64,000 bases of DNA from Lycocorax pyrrhopterus obiensis (GCA_014706295.1 JACSVZ010000015.1:55611535-55675534); one strand, 5' to 3'; counted from the first letter of the stretch, positions 39,546 to 53,116 are shown. Program-made: numbers and translations. The notes: a model not told the origin generated them from the sequence alone.

Positions 39546-39977
39546 CTTTTTCTTTTTTTTTTTATAACCACCATAGATCCTGAGCAGGAGTAGGCTCAGA
39601 CTGATGAAGCGGATAACATGATGTGAAAAACATTGGCCCAGCATTGGGAAGAATGATTTTGCAGACAAAGTGCATCTAACAGGTTTTACAGAGTCACCAT
39701 TAAGCTTACACATTATGGCATCTACAAGAAAAATTAAAAACTCTACATCATTGCAAGAGTACTTATTCATCCTACTGCTTTTCTGCTGAACTGGATTCAC
39801 TTGCTTAAATAATTGCGGATGTTGTGGCTCAAAAAAAGTCAATGAGTACCTAAAATAAGGCCAGGTCAACCTCAACATTGCCACAGCCCTTTTAAAGTTT
39901 ATAGTATTCCCATATGACCCAGAGGAGAAGCTTAGTGAAATAAAAGGATAACAGGACTGCAAAATAAGAGAAGCCAT
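39546..39977 (-). other. Unidentified 144-codon open frame ending in an A-rich tail
   Basis: On the minus strand, an ATG at 39977 opens a 144-codon frame that ends in a run of Lys codons read from an A-rich tract (a T-run at about 39550-39561 on the + strand). I do not recognise the protein; it is rich in Ser, Leu and Phe and has no clear domain. The A-rich end could be the tail of an old retroposed transcript, but I see no AATAAA just before the tract and no clear target duplication. Chance is the simplest explanation. Confidence 0.2.
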
Positions 39978-40833
39978 TGAAAAACATCTTTAACTGATGC
40001 AAAGGTTTTGATCATTAATCAAACTTAAACAAGTTGGAAAAGAAATAATAAAAGAAAGGAATAATTCTGGTTATTTAGAAAAACTTCTCTTTTAATGGAA
40101 ATGAACTTTAAAAACCTTTGAACTTCCCTGAAAAGGCCACTGAAACTTAGCAAGTGAGAACTGAAAAAAAATCTACTCAGAAACTACATTCCCTTTTAAA
40201 CGCCGTGACTGCAGAGGACATTGTCAGCCCCGTAAAAGGATTGTGTCCTCCCTGTTTCATAAAACAGCTTTACTGCCCACAAGCACTTCCATTTTCAAGG
40301 AACCTACAGAAACTCTAGTTTTGGTATTTAAGGTGTTACACTGGAACTAATTTCTCCCTGCACTATACCGGTGTTCCCTTATAATCCCCCTGCATGTCTT
40401 CAGCAGTAACAAGGTGAGCTGGAAGGACAAGGAGAGCAAGCGTAGTTTCATTTGTTATTCAGCACTGACTTCTTTTTCTTTATGTTCCTGTCACTAGAAT
40501 TGATTCTCCTAGCTGCTACTGCAAAATTAAATCACTAAAGGATGGAGCTACAACTGGTAGAAAACCATTGTGAGTGAAAGATGAATCAAACATAACTATA
40601 TTTTAGCTAGGTTTAGTTCTGGTTTTATTTCCAGCCACAATCCACTGTCCCTTTCTCATCCCAATGACCTCATCCTCACTCCCTAATGACTATGTACTCC
40701 TCTGGAAAGTTTCACTTTTCTTTTATCTCCTTTGACAAATTTAACCAGGAGCATCATGACCTCAAATGAATGTTTCATTTCAAGATTATACTTTCCATGC
40801 CCTACTGACTCAAAAGTAAGGTTAAAGAAAGAC

Positions 40834-40925
40834 AGGTATATAGTTAAAGCATTGGCCTGGTGCTTATGTTGATGTAGGTTCAGTTCCTGGCACTGACACA
40901 GCCTTCTCCTGTGCAAATAATTGAT
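40834..40925 (+). mobile_element. Possible tRNA-derived SINE (MIR-like) remnant
   Basis: The segment contains AGTTAAAGCATTGGCCTGGT followed about 20 bp later by GTAGGTTCAGTTCCTGGCAC, resembling the A-box region and the B box (GGTTCGAATCC type) of a tRNA-headed SINE. The match is diverged and the tail is not recognisable. Confidence 0.4.
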
Positions 40926-41584
40926 AGTTAGATTCCATAAATATTACTCAAATTTAGTTCTTATCTTTCTCTGCAAAGACCTCTTGTAATTTAGGATACA
41001 GTACTGTTTAGCATCAGAGAAGATAAAAGAATCTCTCTCCTAATCTTTCTGCCTTAATTTCCATTCTGAATGTAGTGGTTAATTTGTACTTTATAATCAG
41101 GAATCTTGCAAGTCAATCTTCACAAGTAAAAGCATGCGAATATGGCAAAAGTAGCAGACAATAAAAAATATTTTTTCTGGGAAATGATTCACATTCAAAG
41201 TGTTGGCTGTAAGAAAACTACATGCTGGACTTTCACCAAAAGCATTAAGTCATATTACCATGCTTAAGTAATTTTTGAAGTAACTAATGTCGTTCTGACT
41301 TGTACAGAAAGGTTCAATAACTGGAAGGCTATAGAAGATTCAGGACTTCATAGGTACAAAACAGAATCTTGTTTATTCCTTATGCTTTGTAGCTGCATCA
41401 CTGTACAAGGCTGAACGCTTTTCCCTGGAAAAGCCCTTGGCAATGATGTGAGATCTTACTAGACAGAGCTTAGAGCACATTAGAGCAAATCCACTGAAGT
41501 TAATGGCGTCAGCGAGGAGTGAGCCAGGCCCTTACTGGCCTTACCTTCTTTCCCCCTCCTACTTTTTCTTCTACTGCCACACTT

Positions 41585-42215
41585 ATAGAATCATTAAGGT
41601 TGAAAATGACCTCCAAGATCATTGAGTTCAGCCTTTGACTGAATACCACCTTGCCCACTAAACCATATTACAAAGTGCCTACATGTTTTTGGAACACTTC
41701 CAGGGGTGGTGACTCCACCATTCCCCTGATCAGCCTGTTCCAACGCTTAACCACCCTTTTAGTGAAGAAATTTTTCCTGGTGTCCAGCCTAAACCTCCCT
41801 TGGCACTTGGGGCTGTTTCCCCTTTTCCAATCACTTTTTAATTGGAAAAAGCAAAAACCAACCTTATCTCACCACAATCTCATTTCAGGTGGTTGTAGAG
41901 AGTCATAAGGTCTCCTCTGAGTCTCCTTTTCTCCAGGCTAAACATTCCTAGCTCCCTCAGCTGCTCCAGACCCTTCACGAGCTCTGTTGTCCTTCTCTGG
42001 ACACGCTCCAGCCCCTCAATGTCTTTCTTGTAGTGAGTGGCCCCAAACTGAACACAGCACTCCAAGTGTGATGACCTCACCAGAACCAAGAACAGAGGGA
42101 CCATCACTGCCCTGGTCCTGCTGGCCACACTACTTCTGACACAAGCCAGGATGCTATCGGCCTTCTTGGCCACCTGGGCCCACTACTGGCTCATTTTCAG
42201 CTGCTGTCAACCAGT
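41585..42215 (-). mobile_element. CR1 LINE fragment with ORF2 C-terminal remnant
   Basis: It begins ATAGAATCATTAAGGTTGAA, the reversed CR1 3' end, and passes through CCTCAGCTGCTCCAGACCCT. The minus strand at 41880-42173 keeps a 97-codon open stretch with [18 protein letters not shown] and [13 protein letters not shown], the well-known C-terminal segment of the CR1 reverse-transcriptase ORF. This is the best-preserved CR1 coding remnant here, though severely 5'-truncated. It is antisense to IGF1. Confidence 0.95.
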
Positions 42216-44458
42216 ACTTGTTTCTAATAGGGGAATGAAAATTGTCTACCTCTCTGTGAGGTGACATTGGCCTGTGCCCATCTACTTATCCTCCTGTAAG
42301 TACTATTCTGTATAAATAAAAATTAAAATTGTAACGTGTGTCGATATGTGCACTCCTGGACAATGGGAAAGGTATTAGATGGGCCTTGGAACAGCCATTC
42401 CCACCTTCTGCCTCTAATCAGATAATGATGCCAAAATGCACCATGCTTGTCATTTGCTATTTGCTTTCATGTCTCAGAGCACAGCTGAGAAAGAGTAACT
42501 TTTCTAGACCTAAAAATTCTGATTACAAAGTGCAAAGCAATGTACTGCTTGTTACGTGGTCAGTGGCACTAACCACATATCAGTCATTCTGCATCACACT
42601 GTACATCAGTATCCTCTTCTTCTCACCTCCTTCAAGGAATCTCATCACACCCATTCCCCGCAAGCTCTTTAAATGCCCCTAAGACAGTATTTACTTATTG
42701 CACTGCAAGGTTGGAAGAAAAAGCAAGTGTTCAATATCAGCATGTTGAAAAGCCTACTAAGGACAATGGAAATCTTTCCATTGATTTTAGCAGACCTTGG
42801 ATCAGGTTATAAGTAGCTTCTGGCATCTGATTCATCAAGACATAATCCTGACTGCACTAAAAGATTTACCAGTGACTTCAGCAATGCTACAATTTCACCC
42901 AGTTATAGGGTTTCATTGTTATTAATTTGGTAATTCAAATAAAATGCAGTTTCATATTGGCTTGGCATAAGAAGGATATGAAAGTTTCTATCACGACTGT
43001 TCCTACTTCCACCACACTCAAGGTTAAGCGGTAATTATTTCCTGTGAGAGCGTATACAAGAAGGGGAGAGAAAGTATTTTCATTATGGATGGATGTCTGT
43101 ATTATCACTGCCCTCCTCAATGTACTTTAAGGGGAAATATTCAAATGTAACAATGACCTACTAGCTTCTAATTATCTTGTCCTAAACCCCGATCAACCTG
43201 GCTATTCTTGCAATAGTGAATTTCTCTTCAGCAAAGCATTTCCCTTGCCAAAGTATATATTTTTTGGCAGCATCTGGCACTTTCCAGCCCTGGAATCTGA
43301 TGTAGGCTTGTAAATTGTGCTAGGTCGGCAAGGTTTTCAGCCTCCAGAGCACTGAATTGGTGTAAAATAAGACATTATATTGTTTCCCATTCTTTTTCCA
43401 ATTTTTTTTTTCCTCAAAAGTATCTAAACTCTGAAATTCCTGCTTCATATCCCAGTACAACACTCAAGACTACAGCTCTTTCTCCTCACACATTGCAAAC
43501 GACTTGGGAATCACTGTGTGAAGCATAATGGCTCTATCACATTCTTAGCACAATTGATGGCCTCCAAAGCAGCTATTCCATAACAAGGGCAGAGAACAGC
43601 ACTCCTGTATGTGAGAGGAAATTGTTACAAGTGCTGTACTTTGGAAATAAGTTTAGGCGAAGAGAAGAATTTCTTCCCAATTCTATACACAATGAAGGAA
43701 AAAAAAAAGTTTCTGAAGGGATATTTCTAGAAGAAAAAAAAATTATTTAACTATGTGACAGACTAAATAAACATAGACATACAAATTACAAATCAAGACA
43801 TCTTCTGGAATAAAGCTACACTTGTCTCACTGACTAAAGAAGTGAAATAGTTATTTTACTCTGCATTTGAAACATTGAAGAGTTATAATTTTTTTCAAAA
43901 GGTGAAGCTTATAAATCTCATTTATTCAGGCAAAACACTCTGAAGTCCTGACAGATTTCTCCTATAGATCAATACTAACTGAGTGTCCATGTTTTCCCAG
44001 TCTTACTTGCCTAGGATTTTAGAGTAAAGAGCAAACACCTTGCTTTGGACTCAGTAGTTAATACAATCTAGTATTCCACAAAGCAGTAGCTGTAGTGCAA
44101 TATCTCAGTATTAACAAATGCATATGCTTTCATAAAGATTTTGCTTGGGCATACTGATAAAGCTTATCCTCTATTCTCATGCATATTAAATTAGATTTCA
44201 GAGCTGGGGCATCCATTCATTGAGCATTTATAAATGCTAATATATGCTCATTTTGATGAATACAAACAAAAATCAGTCTAAGCATAATAATTTTTTTGCA
44301 TTAACAAAACATTGAAAGAAAATGGAAACTAAATATTAAATATTGTCACTTCAAATGCATGCAACTTATTTACATGAAAATCAGATTGCCTACTTTGCAC
44401 ATTTAAACCTTGAGGTATTTCTGGTAAGGGACTTTACAACAATCCCCAAGATTTGTTA

Positions 44459-44490
44459 TTTGCTTGTTTGTTTATTTGCTTGTTTGTTTT
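44459..44490. repeat. (TTTG/TTGC)n-like simple repeat
   Basis: An imperfect run of TTTGCTTGTTTGTTTATTTG-type units. Low complexity only. Confidence 0.8.
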
Positions 44491-47400
44491 AACACTTCAT
44501 AGAAGTATCAAAACCCAGGCATTTCCTGCTGATTGAACATTGACTCATAATTTTTCAAATACAGATGAGAAATTCCAGAGCACTCTCAAGAAGTATTACC
44601 AATATAACACTAATTCATTTGTTCAAGATTACAAGGAGATGAAAACTGATATCAACAGTCTCTTATTTTGCATATGCAGGCATTTATGAAGCAAAAATAG
44701 ACAGAAATACTAGACTAACACACAGAATGTAGTCAAAGAGGTACAGAAATACATAATTAAACAGTATACTGGCTGGACTGTTCTTCAGAACAATCTGTCA
44801 TTATATTTAATTGTTAAATTAGAAATGAAAGAGAGTGGCTTTTACTCCACCAGGCACATAAATTCTGTGATTTAGGACAAATAATTTTTAATTTAATTCA
44901 TTTTCCTTGAGTTCCATTTCCTAGAAGAAGATCTGCATATATGCTAAGACTAGATCAATTAGCTCTATCTGTAGTCGATGAAAGAAGACCATTTCTTTCA
45001 GAGGACAAGAATAAATTTAATTTTAAGCAAAGCATTCAATACAGGAATAATTCACTCTCCATACACACCTGCCTGTTGACTTCACTATCTTAAACCAGAT
45101 CCCTAATTTTCAGAGACCAGGGATGAGCAAGATGAATCTCAAACTTGGCATCCCTAGCCTTCTATGCCACCATAAGGCAGACAGCACATGGCAGCTCGAA
45201 ATCTCTCCAACCACCAGCTCCCAGTCTGGATCTAGCACACAGGATGTGCTTGTTCAATTACTGTGTTGTGATGTAGCACCACAAACTCTCAGCCTGTTGT
45301 TCAGGCCACAGGAAAATCCTGTGTGACTGACCTGCTGCCTTACAGGATGCTCTGATACATCCTGATACTGTAGGCTGCTATCAATGCTTCCAAATTGTAC
45401 CTTACCCTGATGTTTTGATGGAAACATTTTGGGTTTCTTGCTACAAGACTATAGCACTCGAATAGGTCAATGGCCTTCCACCAAACTTTAAGAGCTGCAG
45501 TTGCAGCTGAAGATTGACTCTAATACTGGATTAGGATTAAATCCACTGTTTTTCGGATTTATGATGTATTTCTGAATTACAGTCTACATGGCACTCTCGA
45601 GTTCTACTGCTTGGTTAAAAGAGACACAAGAGCAAATACAAAGAGTCACATGAAAGTTCCAGGACACATAGCCCCAGTTCATTCCTAAAGTCCTAGTGTA
45701 GACAAGCTTTGCATTTATCCTGGGCTAGTTCTCATGTAATTTCTAATTTTACTACTACAACAGTAGATTATGATTCTACCCAGAATGCCTAGATAACCTG
45801 ACATTTGAAACTTCTGTAGTCCACCTACACCCAGTGCTTCTCACATTGAAACCATTGGTAGAGCAGAACCAGTGGCAGCAACAGTAGGGTATTTTGGAGG
45901 GATGAGGAGGAACAGAGAAAGCAAGTGTAAACAAGTCCTGCTGCATTACTCCTCTGACTTTACATCACTTAAAGGGGAGTGCTGTCAGAGCAGAAGCCAG
46001 CTGTTTAACTATTGGAATCCTATACCTTGGCCTGCTTTCAGGGCACTTCAGAACAGTGTCACTAGACTTTGTAGCTGCTTGTCGTACACTGAAAGAAACA
46101 TCCACAGATTTGATAAAGTAGATTAAGTAAGAGCCAAATATTCTAATAAGCAAATTTTGACCTACACGATATGAAATTCTTTTGAGCTAGCAACTGACAA
46201 AAAAGGAAAGAAACCTCCAAGGAAGTCAACGTACATCAGCAAAAAGGAACTCCTAGGACTGTTGTATGTTCACAGGCAGCCCTTTGATGGTTGAGTAAAT
46301 ATAAGGGACTTCTGATAACAGCTGGAAGGCAGCACTCAAATTATGTCAGAAAGATGAGAAAGAACTATATGGGTTCCCAGTATAGTGACACAGAAAGTGT
46401 AGTCCATACTGAAGGCAATAATATTTTTTAAAAAATTAAGAAGGAGAAATTATATTAAAAATGCAGAACCAGCAGCCATTTATTTACCAATATGGATTTT
46501 TGTCTAGAAATTAAGTGCTTAGTTATATCAGTTCCTATATAGGAGAGCACTCAGGCATGTGCTCACTGTTTAATATGCAATTTAGTCCAACACACCATGT
46601 AGGAGCTTGAACATTTGCCTAGATCTAAGTGCATACTTTGGTAACTTGATGAACTGGGACCATCTGATCCTGCAGTCCTGCCAGAACAGATGGGCCAAAC
46701 AGTGATAACATCTGTAGAAGTGGTGCTATCTCCTTGTAATTCTTTATCTCATCTTTCTCTGTGATAGCATATTTGTATACTGCAGCACTTAAGAGGTCAG
46801 GAGCAATTTAAAATCTGTTGTTTTAAAATTACTTTAGTCATCAGATACTTCTCAATCACGATTGTGGATCATGATTACTGAAAAGGAATACTTTTTTCTG
46901 TTAATTTGCTGTCTGTTGTACAGCACTTTAGACAATATCACTTTCTACATCACACAAATCTTAAGTATACTTGATTGCTTAGGTCTTTCAAAAGTCTTGG
47001 GAAAACATTTCTTGAAAGAAAAAATTCTGACTTCTCAATACTAATGTTACCTTTATATAAAGGTTGAGCATTTAGTATGCCATGTGATGCACGAATATTT
47101 AAGCCTACAAATAAGTTAATGTCACATTTCATAGCTGACACCATTACTGATGTGAGAGAGATTCCATTCCCGTCTTGTTACATGTGCCATACAGGATTTT
47201 TAAAGAGCTATTAGACAATATGTAATCCTTCATGAAATTATTATTCTGTCAGAAAGAAAAATAGCACATAGAGGTCTTTTGTCTGGCTACACTAAAAATT
47301 ATTTTGAAGTACTCCGGGATTTTTACCAGAAAGATTCCAGGATTCAGGATCTGTATTAACTATTTATGCACATGATAGTGAGGAAAAATGTTGCTACTGA

Positions 47401-49756
47401 TGACTAAATAAAGCAGGCAGCAGACATAGGTTAGTAAAGGTATTTTATCAACTTTATAAATGACTAAATTTGGACCCCGAAGGGTAAAATAACTTGGACA
47501 GAAGCTTTTAGGGTATGCTTGCTTATGAAAAATTGACAGACTGATAAAAGAAAGGGAAGCTTAACTCATCAATTCTTGTACCTATAGCTCAGCTGGATCT
47601 TTTAGGAAGAGTTACACCTGCATATCCAGGAACAGAATTTGCCCTTCCATGCTTTAAATGGGAACGAGACAAGATGTGGCACAGCTGTGGGTATATTGCA
47701 AAGTAATGACACTCCACACTTTATCATGAGTGCTAAATTTTAAAAGTTTAGGCTAAAGCAACCAGATTAACAGATTTCAGGAAAAATCTCCAGGGAAAAC
47801 CTTGTATTTCAGATTATAACTCAGTGAGGGAAAATAGTCGGGGAAAAAAAAAACCAAACCAACTCCACATCTTAGTATTTAGAATACTTTTCAGTGATAC
47901 ACATAAAACAACACACAGAGACAAACCAAAATATTACTGTAATCTACTCCTGGCTTGCTGTTCTGTTTAGTCTTATGAAACAAATAATTTAGCAGGCAGT
48001 GCACAATATAGAGGCCCCCGGTGGATTGCAATATACTAAGTAAGCATGTTTTTCTTTTTGTTTAATTTATAGTCCCTGGGAAAAAAAACAAAACAAGAAG
48101 ACATTTTAAAAACCTGCTTTCTGGGTTTACAAAGCTCATAGGGATAGTTAGTTCTTAGCTGGCTGAATTGCTGGCTAAAATGTGAGATGTACTGCACCAC
48201 TAGAGGTCTTTTCATTTACTGATGTTCTAAGGCCTCAAGGGTTCTTCATCAGTGGATACAGGTTTTAATCACAGGGAACAGCAAAATGTAGTGCTGTCTT
48301 TTCAAATTGACCACTGCAGGAAAAACACATGGATATCAATCTAGACTCTGCTGTATAAGCATTGGGGGCAATAATTTCCCAAAGAGAATCTGAATATTCC
48401 TCTTTTTTTGATATCCTTATCCTTTATCTAACTTGAGTAATTCTTAAAACATAAACTCCTGCCAAACTCTGTGAATAACAGATTTTTGGTCTCGGTGATA
48501 TAACTGAGAAGGAGAAAAGAAAAAAAAAAAAAAGGCAAGAAAAGAAATTGGTAGAGCTGACTGAATTGAGTTACTTCATTTTTTGGCTCTTGGCACGCTT
48601 GTCTTTTTTTTCCATATTTTTTAGTTCTTAACCAATGTGGATCATTCTGTAAGTGGAAACATTTAATGCTGAAAATGTCAAAACAAAACACTTAATCTTT
48701 TCAGAATTTTACTGTCTGAAATCAAATTGTACCAGAATTTTAAAATAGGTATATTAAGTAAGAAACTACCTATTTTTTGTGAATTTACCATTCCTTCATT
48801 TCTAGTTAGTCATAACAGGGCAACTGCACATCTGACTGGGTTATGTACAAAAAAATCCCAGGAAATAATGGGCCTTTAATCTCTGTGTAGGATAGCAGAG
48901 AATTCAGCAGTTACTAAGGAAATCATAAACCACAGGGGGAAAAAAGACAAAAATGTAAGTGTGTAAGAGTTGTATGAATGAAAGTGTTGGCCTTTACTGC
49001 AGCTGAGTGAAAAATGCAAAATATTTGCCAATTAAGTAGTTTCCACAGATGCCTGGTGCAAATGCAAAGCACGGGAAAGCCATGCTGTGTCAGTCCCATT
49101 TCTTATCTGTGCGAATCTATGGAATATAAAAATCTGCTGCTTTTATCTCTTCCATCAACCTTCCTATTTCATTGGTTACTTTGTTACATTGATTCCTGCT
49201 TCCCACTTCTGAGCTTGCAGACGTTATATCCTGTGAAGTGGTACACAGTATTTATTTCCCCTTTGGAACACACTCTGACTTCACACAGTACCTCGGTGTA
49301 GCCTTTTTTATTAGGAAACATTTGTCTACAACACAGTCATGATCTATGGTTTTCACACACCAGCTACCTCAGGTGGCTCAACAATCAGTTTTCATACAAA
49401 AGCTAAATGACAAACTTCCTTTGTAAGGTTTCTGAATGTCAGATTTCAGCTTCCTCCTTCTCCATTTTCGAGGCTCAGGCAGTTCAAGAAAATACTTTAA
49501 TAACACTTTTCTAAGAAGGCGTAGATTTGCTCAAATGCTTAAATAGCAACCACCCATAGGCAGAGATCAAAGCTGTCCATTTCCAGGAATATCTTTCAAA
49601 GGTCTATCTGAGAACAGCGTCTTAGAATAGATACACACAGGCAGGCTCTACAGCGGTCATTGGTGATTCAGTTAACATAATACAGCTTAAAAATATGACC
49701 TGAGATCTTTGCATTTTCTTTCTAACATAAAACCTTTCCCTTTATGTTTTGAATAG

Positions 49757-49938
49757 GTAAGCCCACAGGATATGGATCCAGCAGTAGACGCTTACACCAC
49801 AAGGGAATAGTGGATGAATGCTGCTTCCAGAGTTGTGACCTGAGGAGGCTGGAGATGTATTGTGCTCCAATAAAGCCACCTAAATCCGCACGGTCCGTAC
49901 GTGCTCAGCGCCACACCGACATGCCAAAAGCACAAAAG
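49757..49938 (+). CDS. IGF1: IGF1 coding exon 3 (B end, C, A and D domains, E-peptide start)
   Basis: The 182-bp exon, the family's usual size, lies between the acceptor TTTTGAATAG and the donor GTAGGC. Its first two bases complete Ser-74; it then encodes KPT, the C domain [12 protein letters not shown], the A domain [20 protein letters not shown] plus Ala, the D domain PIKPPKSA and the first 16 E-peptide residues, beginning [13 protein letters not shown]. Cysteines 47, 48, 52 and 61 of the mature hormone are all present. The proprotein-convertase site is the Lys-Ser-Ala/Arg-Ser-Val-Arg region, as known for the family. The C-domain end LHHK and Gln at A-domain position 9 match birds rather than mammals. 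The exon's first bases, GTAAGC, form a donor-like sequence directly at the acceptor. Confidence 0.98.
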
Positions 49939-51626
49939 GTAGGCCAGGCTGGGAAAAATTCACAATGGCCAGCAAACAACCAAACCAAACCAACAAAAAC
50001 AAAACCCAGCCAAAAAACCCCTACGTATTTTAGGGGAGGAAAATTCTATCAAGGCTGGTAACAGAAAATAATTGATGTGTTCTGCCTACTAGATCTAGTG
50101 GAACTTTGGAAATTAGTTTCCAAGGTGGGAAATAAGTAGGAAATGGTGTGTTCCATCCCATCTCTTAGAACACTGAATAAAGCATGGAATTGCTAAGCTA
50201 GTAGTTATGAGGTTTTATCCTGCCATAGGGTAGTAAGTGGCAAGTACCCACGTCATCCAATCATAAATATCACTTACGACTTCTTTCAAAAGAGAAACAA
50301 ACACTGAATGTTTAACAACTCATCTATCCAGGATCTCTTCACTCACCCTCCACTTTCAGGGAGAGGTAGAGCGAGTGCTCAAGAGGGAAATCAGCCATTC
50401 TGCTATTCATTTTACACTTAGATTAACAAATCCTTTTTTCCTTCATTATTTTTCCCTTTTTTTTATTTATCAAAAGTAAATTAAATGGATGGTCACTGCA
50501 ATCATTGCATACTCTATTTTTACTATTTAAAGTTTAATATGTATGTTCTCCAAGCACTTCCAAATTGATTGGTATTATTTACATAGTTGTGGAGTTCTGA
50601 GCATCCAGATTTTTGTTCCTCTGATACCAGATATACTGTACATGTATGTATCAACAGAGCCTATAGTTCAGAAAACCCAGCTTAGACTAGGCTACAATTA
50701 AGCTCATGTCCAACTGTCTCTCTTGTTTGAGGTCTGAACATCTGTTTAACATATTATCTGTCTTCTGCTGTAAGTCTCCTGTGATTTATTCTATTGCTGT
50801 TGACCCTGTCTGTCCTACACATATGTTGGCACCACTCCTGCAGTTATCTGAAAATTTTTGCTTACAAGACATGGAACCTAAGATTTCATAGGAAGTCAGG
50901 AAACAAGCGCTGTATATTAAAATCCTCAATATCAACTTCATGAAAAGGACTATTGTAATCATTCCAGCATCCATTCTTTACCGTAAGTCAATCCATAGAA
51001 TGGAATCCTTTCCCCTCTTCCTCAAGAGTTTTCCAAAAATCAGTGTCTGCATAATTCTTCCTGGGAAGTATCACCTCGACCCTTCAGACCTCAAAGGGCA
51101 CACAGGGCAGCCAGTGAATACTTCTTCAAGTAGAGCTCAACTGCAGACAAGAAACTCCTGTTTTAGGTTTATTCCTATCTGGGCACACATAAACCTAAGG
51201 CTTGCTGGAAAAGAAGAAAACAGGCTTGGCCAGGAATCTGTGTGCTCCTTCCCATGCTCGTTGCTAAGGCGATGGATAAAACATTCGAGTAAAGGAGACA
51301 AGATACCTGCCAGCTCTTTGATGGATCTCCACACCACTTTCCTTGGAGGACTAAGGAATGATGTCATCTTTAGGCAGCTGTCCTTTTCCCAGTTCAAAAC
51401 ATAGGCAGGAGAGCACTGTTTTTTACAGACAGGAAAGACCTTGTATCTTTCTGCAGCATCAGGGGAGGTAGCACTCAGGAGGGGTACTGGAAGAAGGAAA
51501 AAAATAGATGGAGTAAGTAACTGAGTAATTGAGAGAGCCTAGCTGCTGAAGAAATCATCCTGGAAATTAGAAAGGGAAAAAATCAAGACGTGAAAAGGGC
51601 AGTAGAGGGACAATGAAGAGCACTAC

Positions 51627-51644
51627 AAAAAAAAAAAAAAAAGG
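51627..51644. repeat. Poly-A tract
   Basis: A run of about 17 A residues followed by a G-rich stretch in intron 3. Simple repeat. Confidence 0.9.
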
Positions 51645-52299
51645 GGGAGGGAATTAGGTCATGAGGTTGAGAAGACGTAAAATATTGTAAAACTGAAGGA
51701 ACCAACGTGCATCACAAATAAAGGACAGAATTTTGAGAAAATGGGAGAGAAAATGAAATTAGAAACAAATTAATATTAAAGAAAACAACACCTTCAAAGA
51801 AACTGTACGCGAAAAGGAGCACGTTGAACAGAATAAAAGAAACCATAAGTGCTTCTCGATAGGAACTTGGCAATAAAATAATAAATCTGATGGGAAATAC
51901 AAACAAATTTTCTTTTTTATCTGTAGATGGAGAAAATAGATTGAGGAAACAAAAAGAGAGAAGGGGTAGGAGAAACTATTATTCAGATTTATGATAGATA
52001 AAAGGAAAATACTGTGGAGGCAAGAGAAGGTGAATTCATTAGGAAAAACTGGTACATATTCTCATTTAATTTTTTCTTCTTTCTCTTTCCTTTTTGCAGT
52101 CAGTTGTACATGCCACCATTAAGGAAGGCAGCTATGTTCAAACCTTTTTGGACAGACTGTCCCAAGATAAATGTACTAACTACTTCATACTGTTGATATG
52201 CCCCTGATTTTAACTAAAAAAATAGATATGCTTAACTCAAATTTTCAGTTAAACAATTTGTTTCTCTCTCAATATTATATGTTATATATGAGATCGATA

Positions 52300-52352
52300 T
52301 CTTATTCATAGAAAATGAATATATATATACACCTATTATAATATATATATGA
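52300..52352. repeat. AT-rich dinucleotide tract
   Basis: Interrupted (AT)n runs such as ATATATATATACACC and ATAATATATATATGACC. Likely length-variable. Confidence 0.85.
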
Positions 52353-53116
52353 CCTCTTCAAAATTTTCTTATTTGGATCTAAGATGTAAGGTAGGACTAG
52401 ATACAATATATAAGATGTTGTACAGTTCCTCTCAGATTCCATAGAGAATCAGTTTCTTATGTATTTCATACATCTGATAGAGTCTTTGTTTAGCATTTCC
52501 TCATAATCTTTTAAAATTTTAAATGACAAATCCAGTATTTAGGTTTTTGTTAGTTTGTAGAGAGTTTCTAGTGCTTAAGCGGTCTATTTCCCCAGTTCCT
52601 TGGGCAGATTGTTCCTGCTAGGCACAATTTGGTAGAAGATCTTAGTCCAATGAAGTAAGGATCTTCTCTTCTTTACAGTTTCAGTATTTCTGCTGGAAAG
52701 CAAAGCAATGGTTTCTCCTAGTTTTACACTATATTTAGAGTTTTAAAGTGCAAAACAAGAGCAAGAAGAAGAGTTAAAAGTCCTGTCTTCATTGTCACTG
52801 TACCATCTAGCTTTTCTTTCATTTGTTTCTTTCTCTTCTGAAAAATGCTAAAAGTTTAGTCAATTATCCTGAAGTGAACTAAATTTTAACAGCAATTTGG
52901 AAAACTATTGAGTAGCACCTTTGACAAACAACTGCCCTACCAAAGGAAACAACTGAGCAATTTCCACAACTGTACACATGAGACAAAACTGTGACCTTTT
53001 CAAATGGAGCAGTGTCACAGAAACAAGGTCAAAATTCTTATCAGTTTTCAAGGTACCTTGAAAATTACTACTCAATGTGAAGGCTGGAAAGGCTGACTTT
53101 AAAATCCAGTAAAAAA

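Larger units (their letters stand above)
14351..49756 (+). other. IGF1 intron 2 (35.4 kb)
   Basis: The donor is TTCA/GTAAGT and the acceptor TTTTGAATAG at 49756. This large intron holds almost all mobile DNA in the window; individual elements are listed. The stretches 14351-23674, 26816-28572, 31337-34354, 34426-41584 and 42216-49756 show only AT-rich unique sequence, short homopolymers and small tandem repeats apart from items listed separately. No exon of another gene is recognisable on either strand. Growth-hormone-responsive STAT5 enhancers are known in IGF1 introns of rodents, but I cannot place an orthologous one. Confidence 0.9.

Noticed and set aside
49581..49589. STAT5-type motif TTCCAGGAA 168 bp upstream of exon 3
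   Set aside because: TTCNNNGAA motifs are expected many times by chance in 64 kb, and there is no paired site or evidence of conservation.
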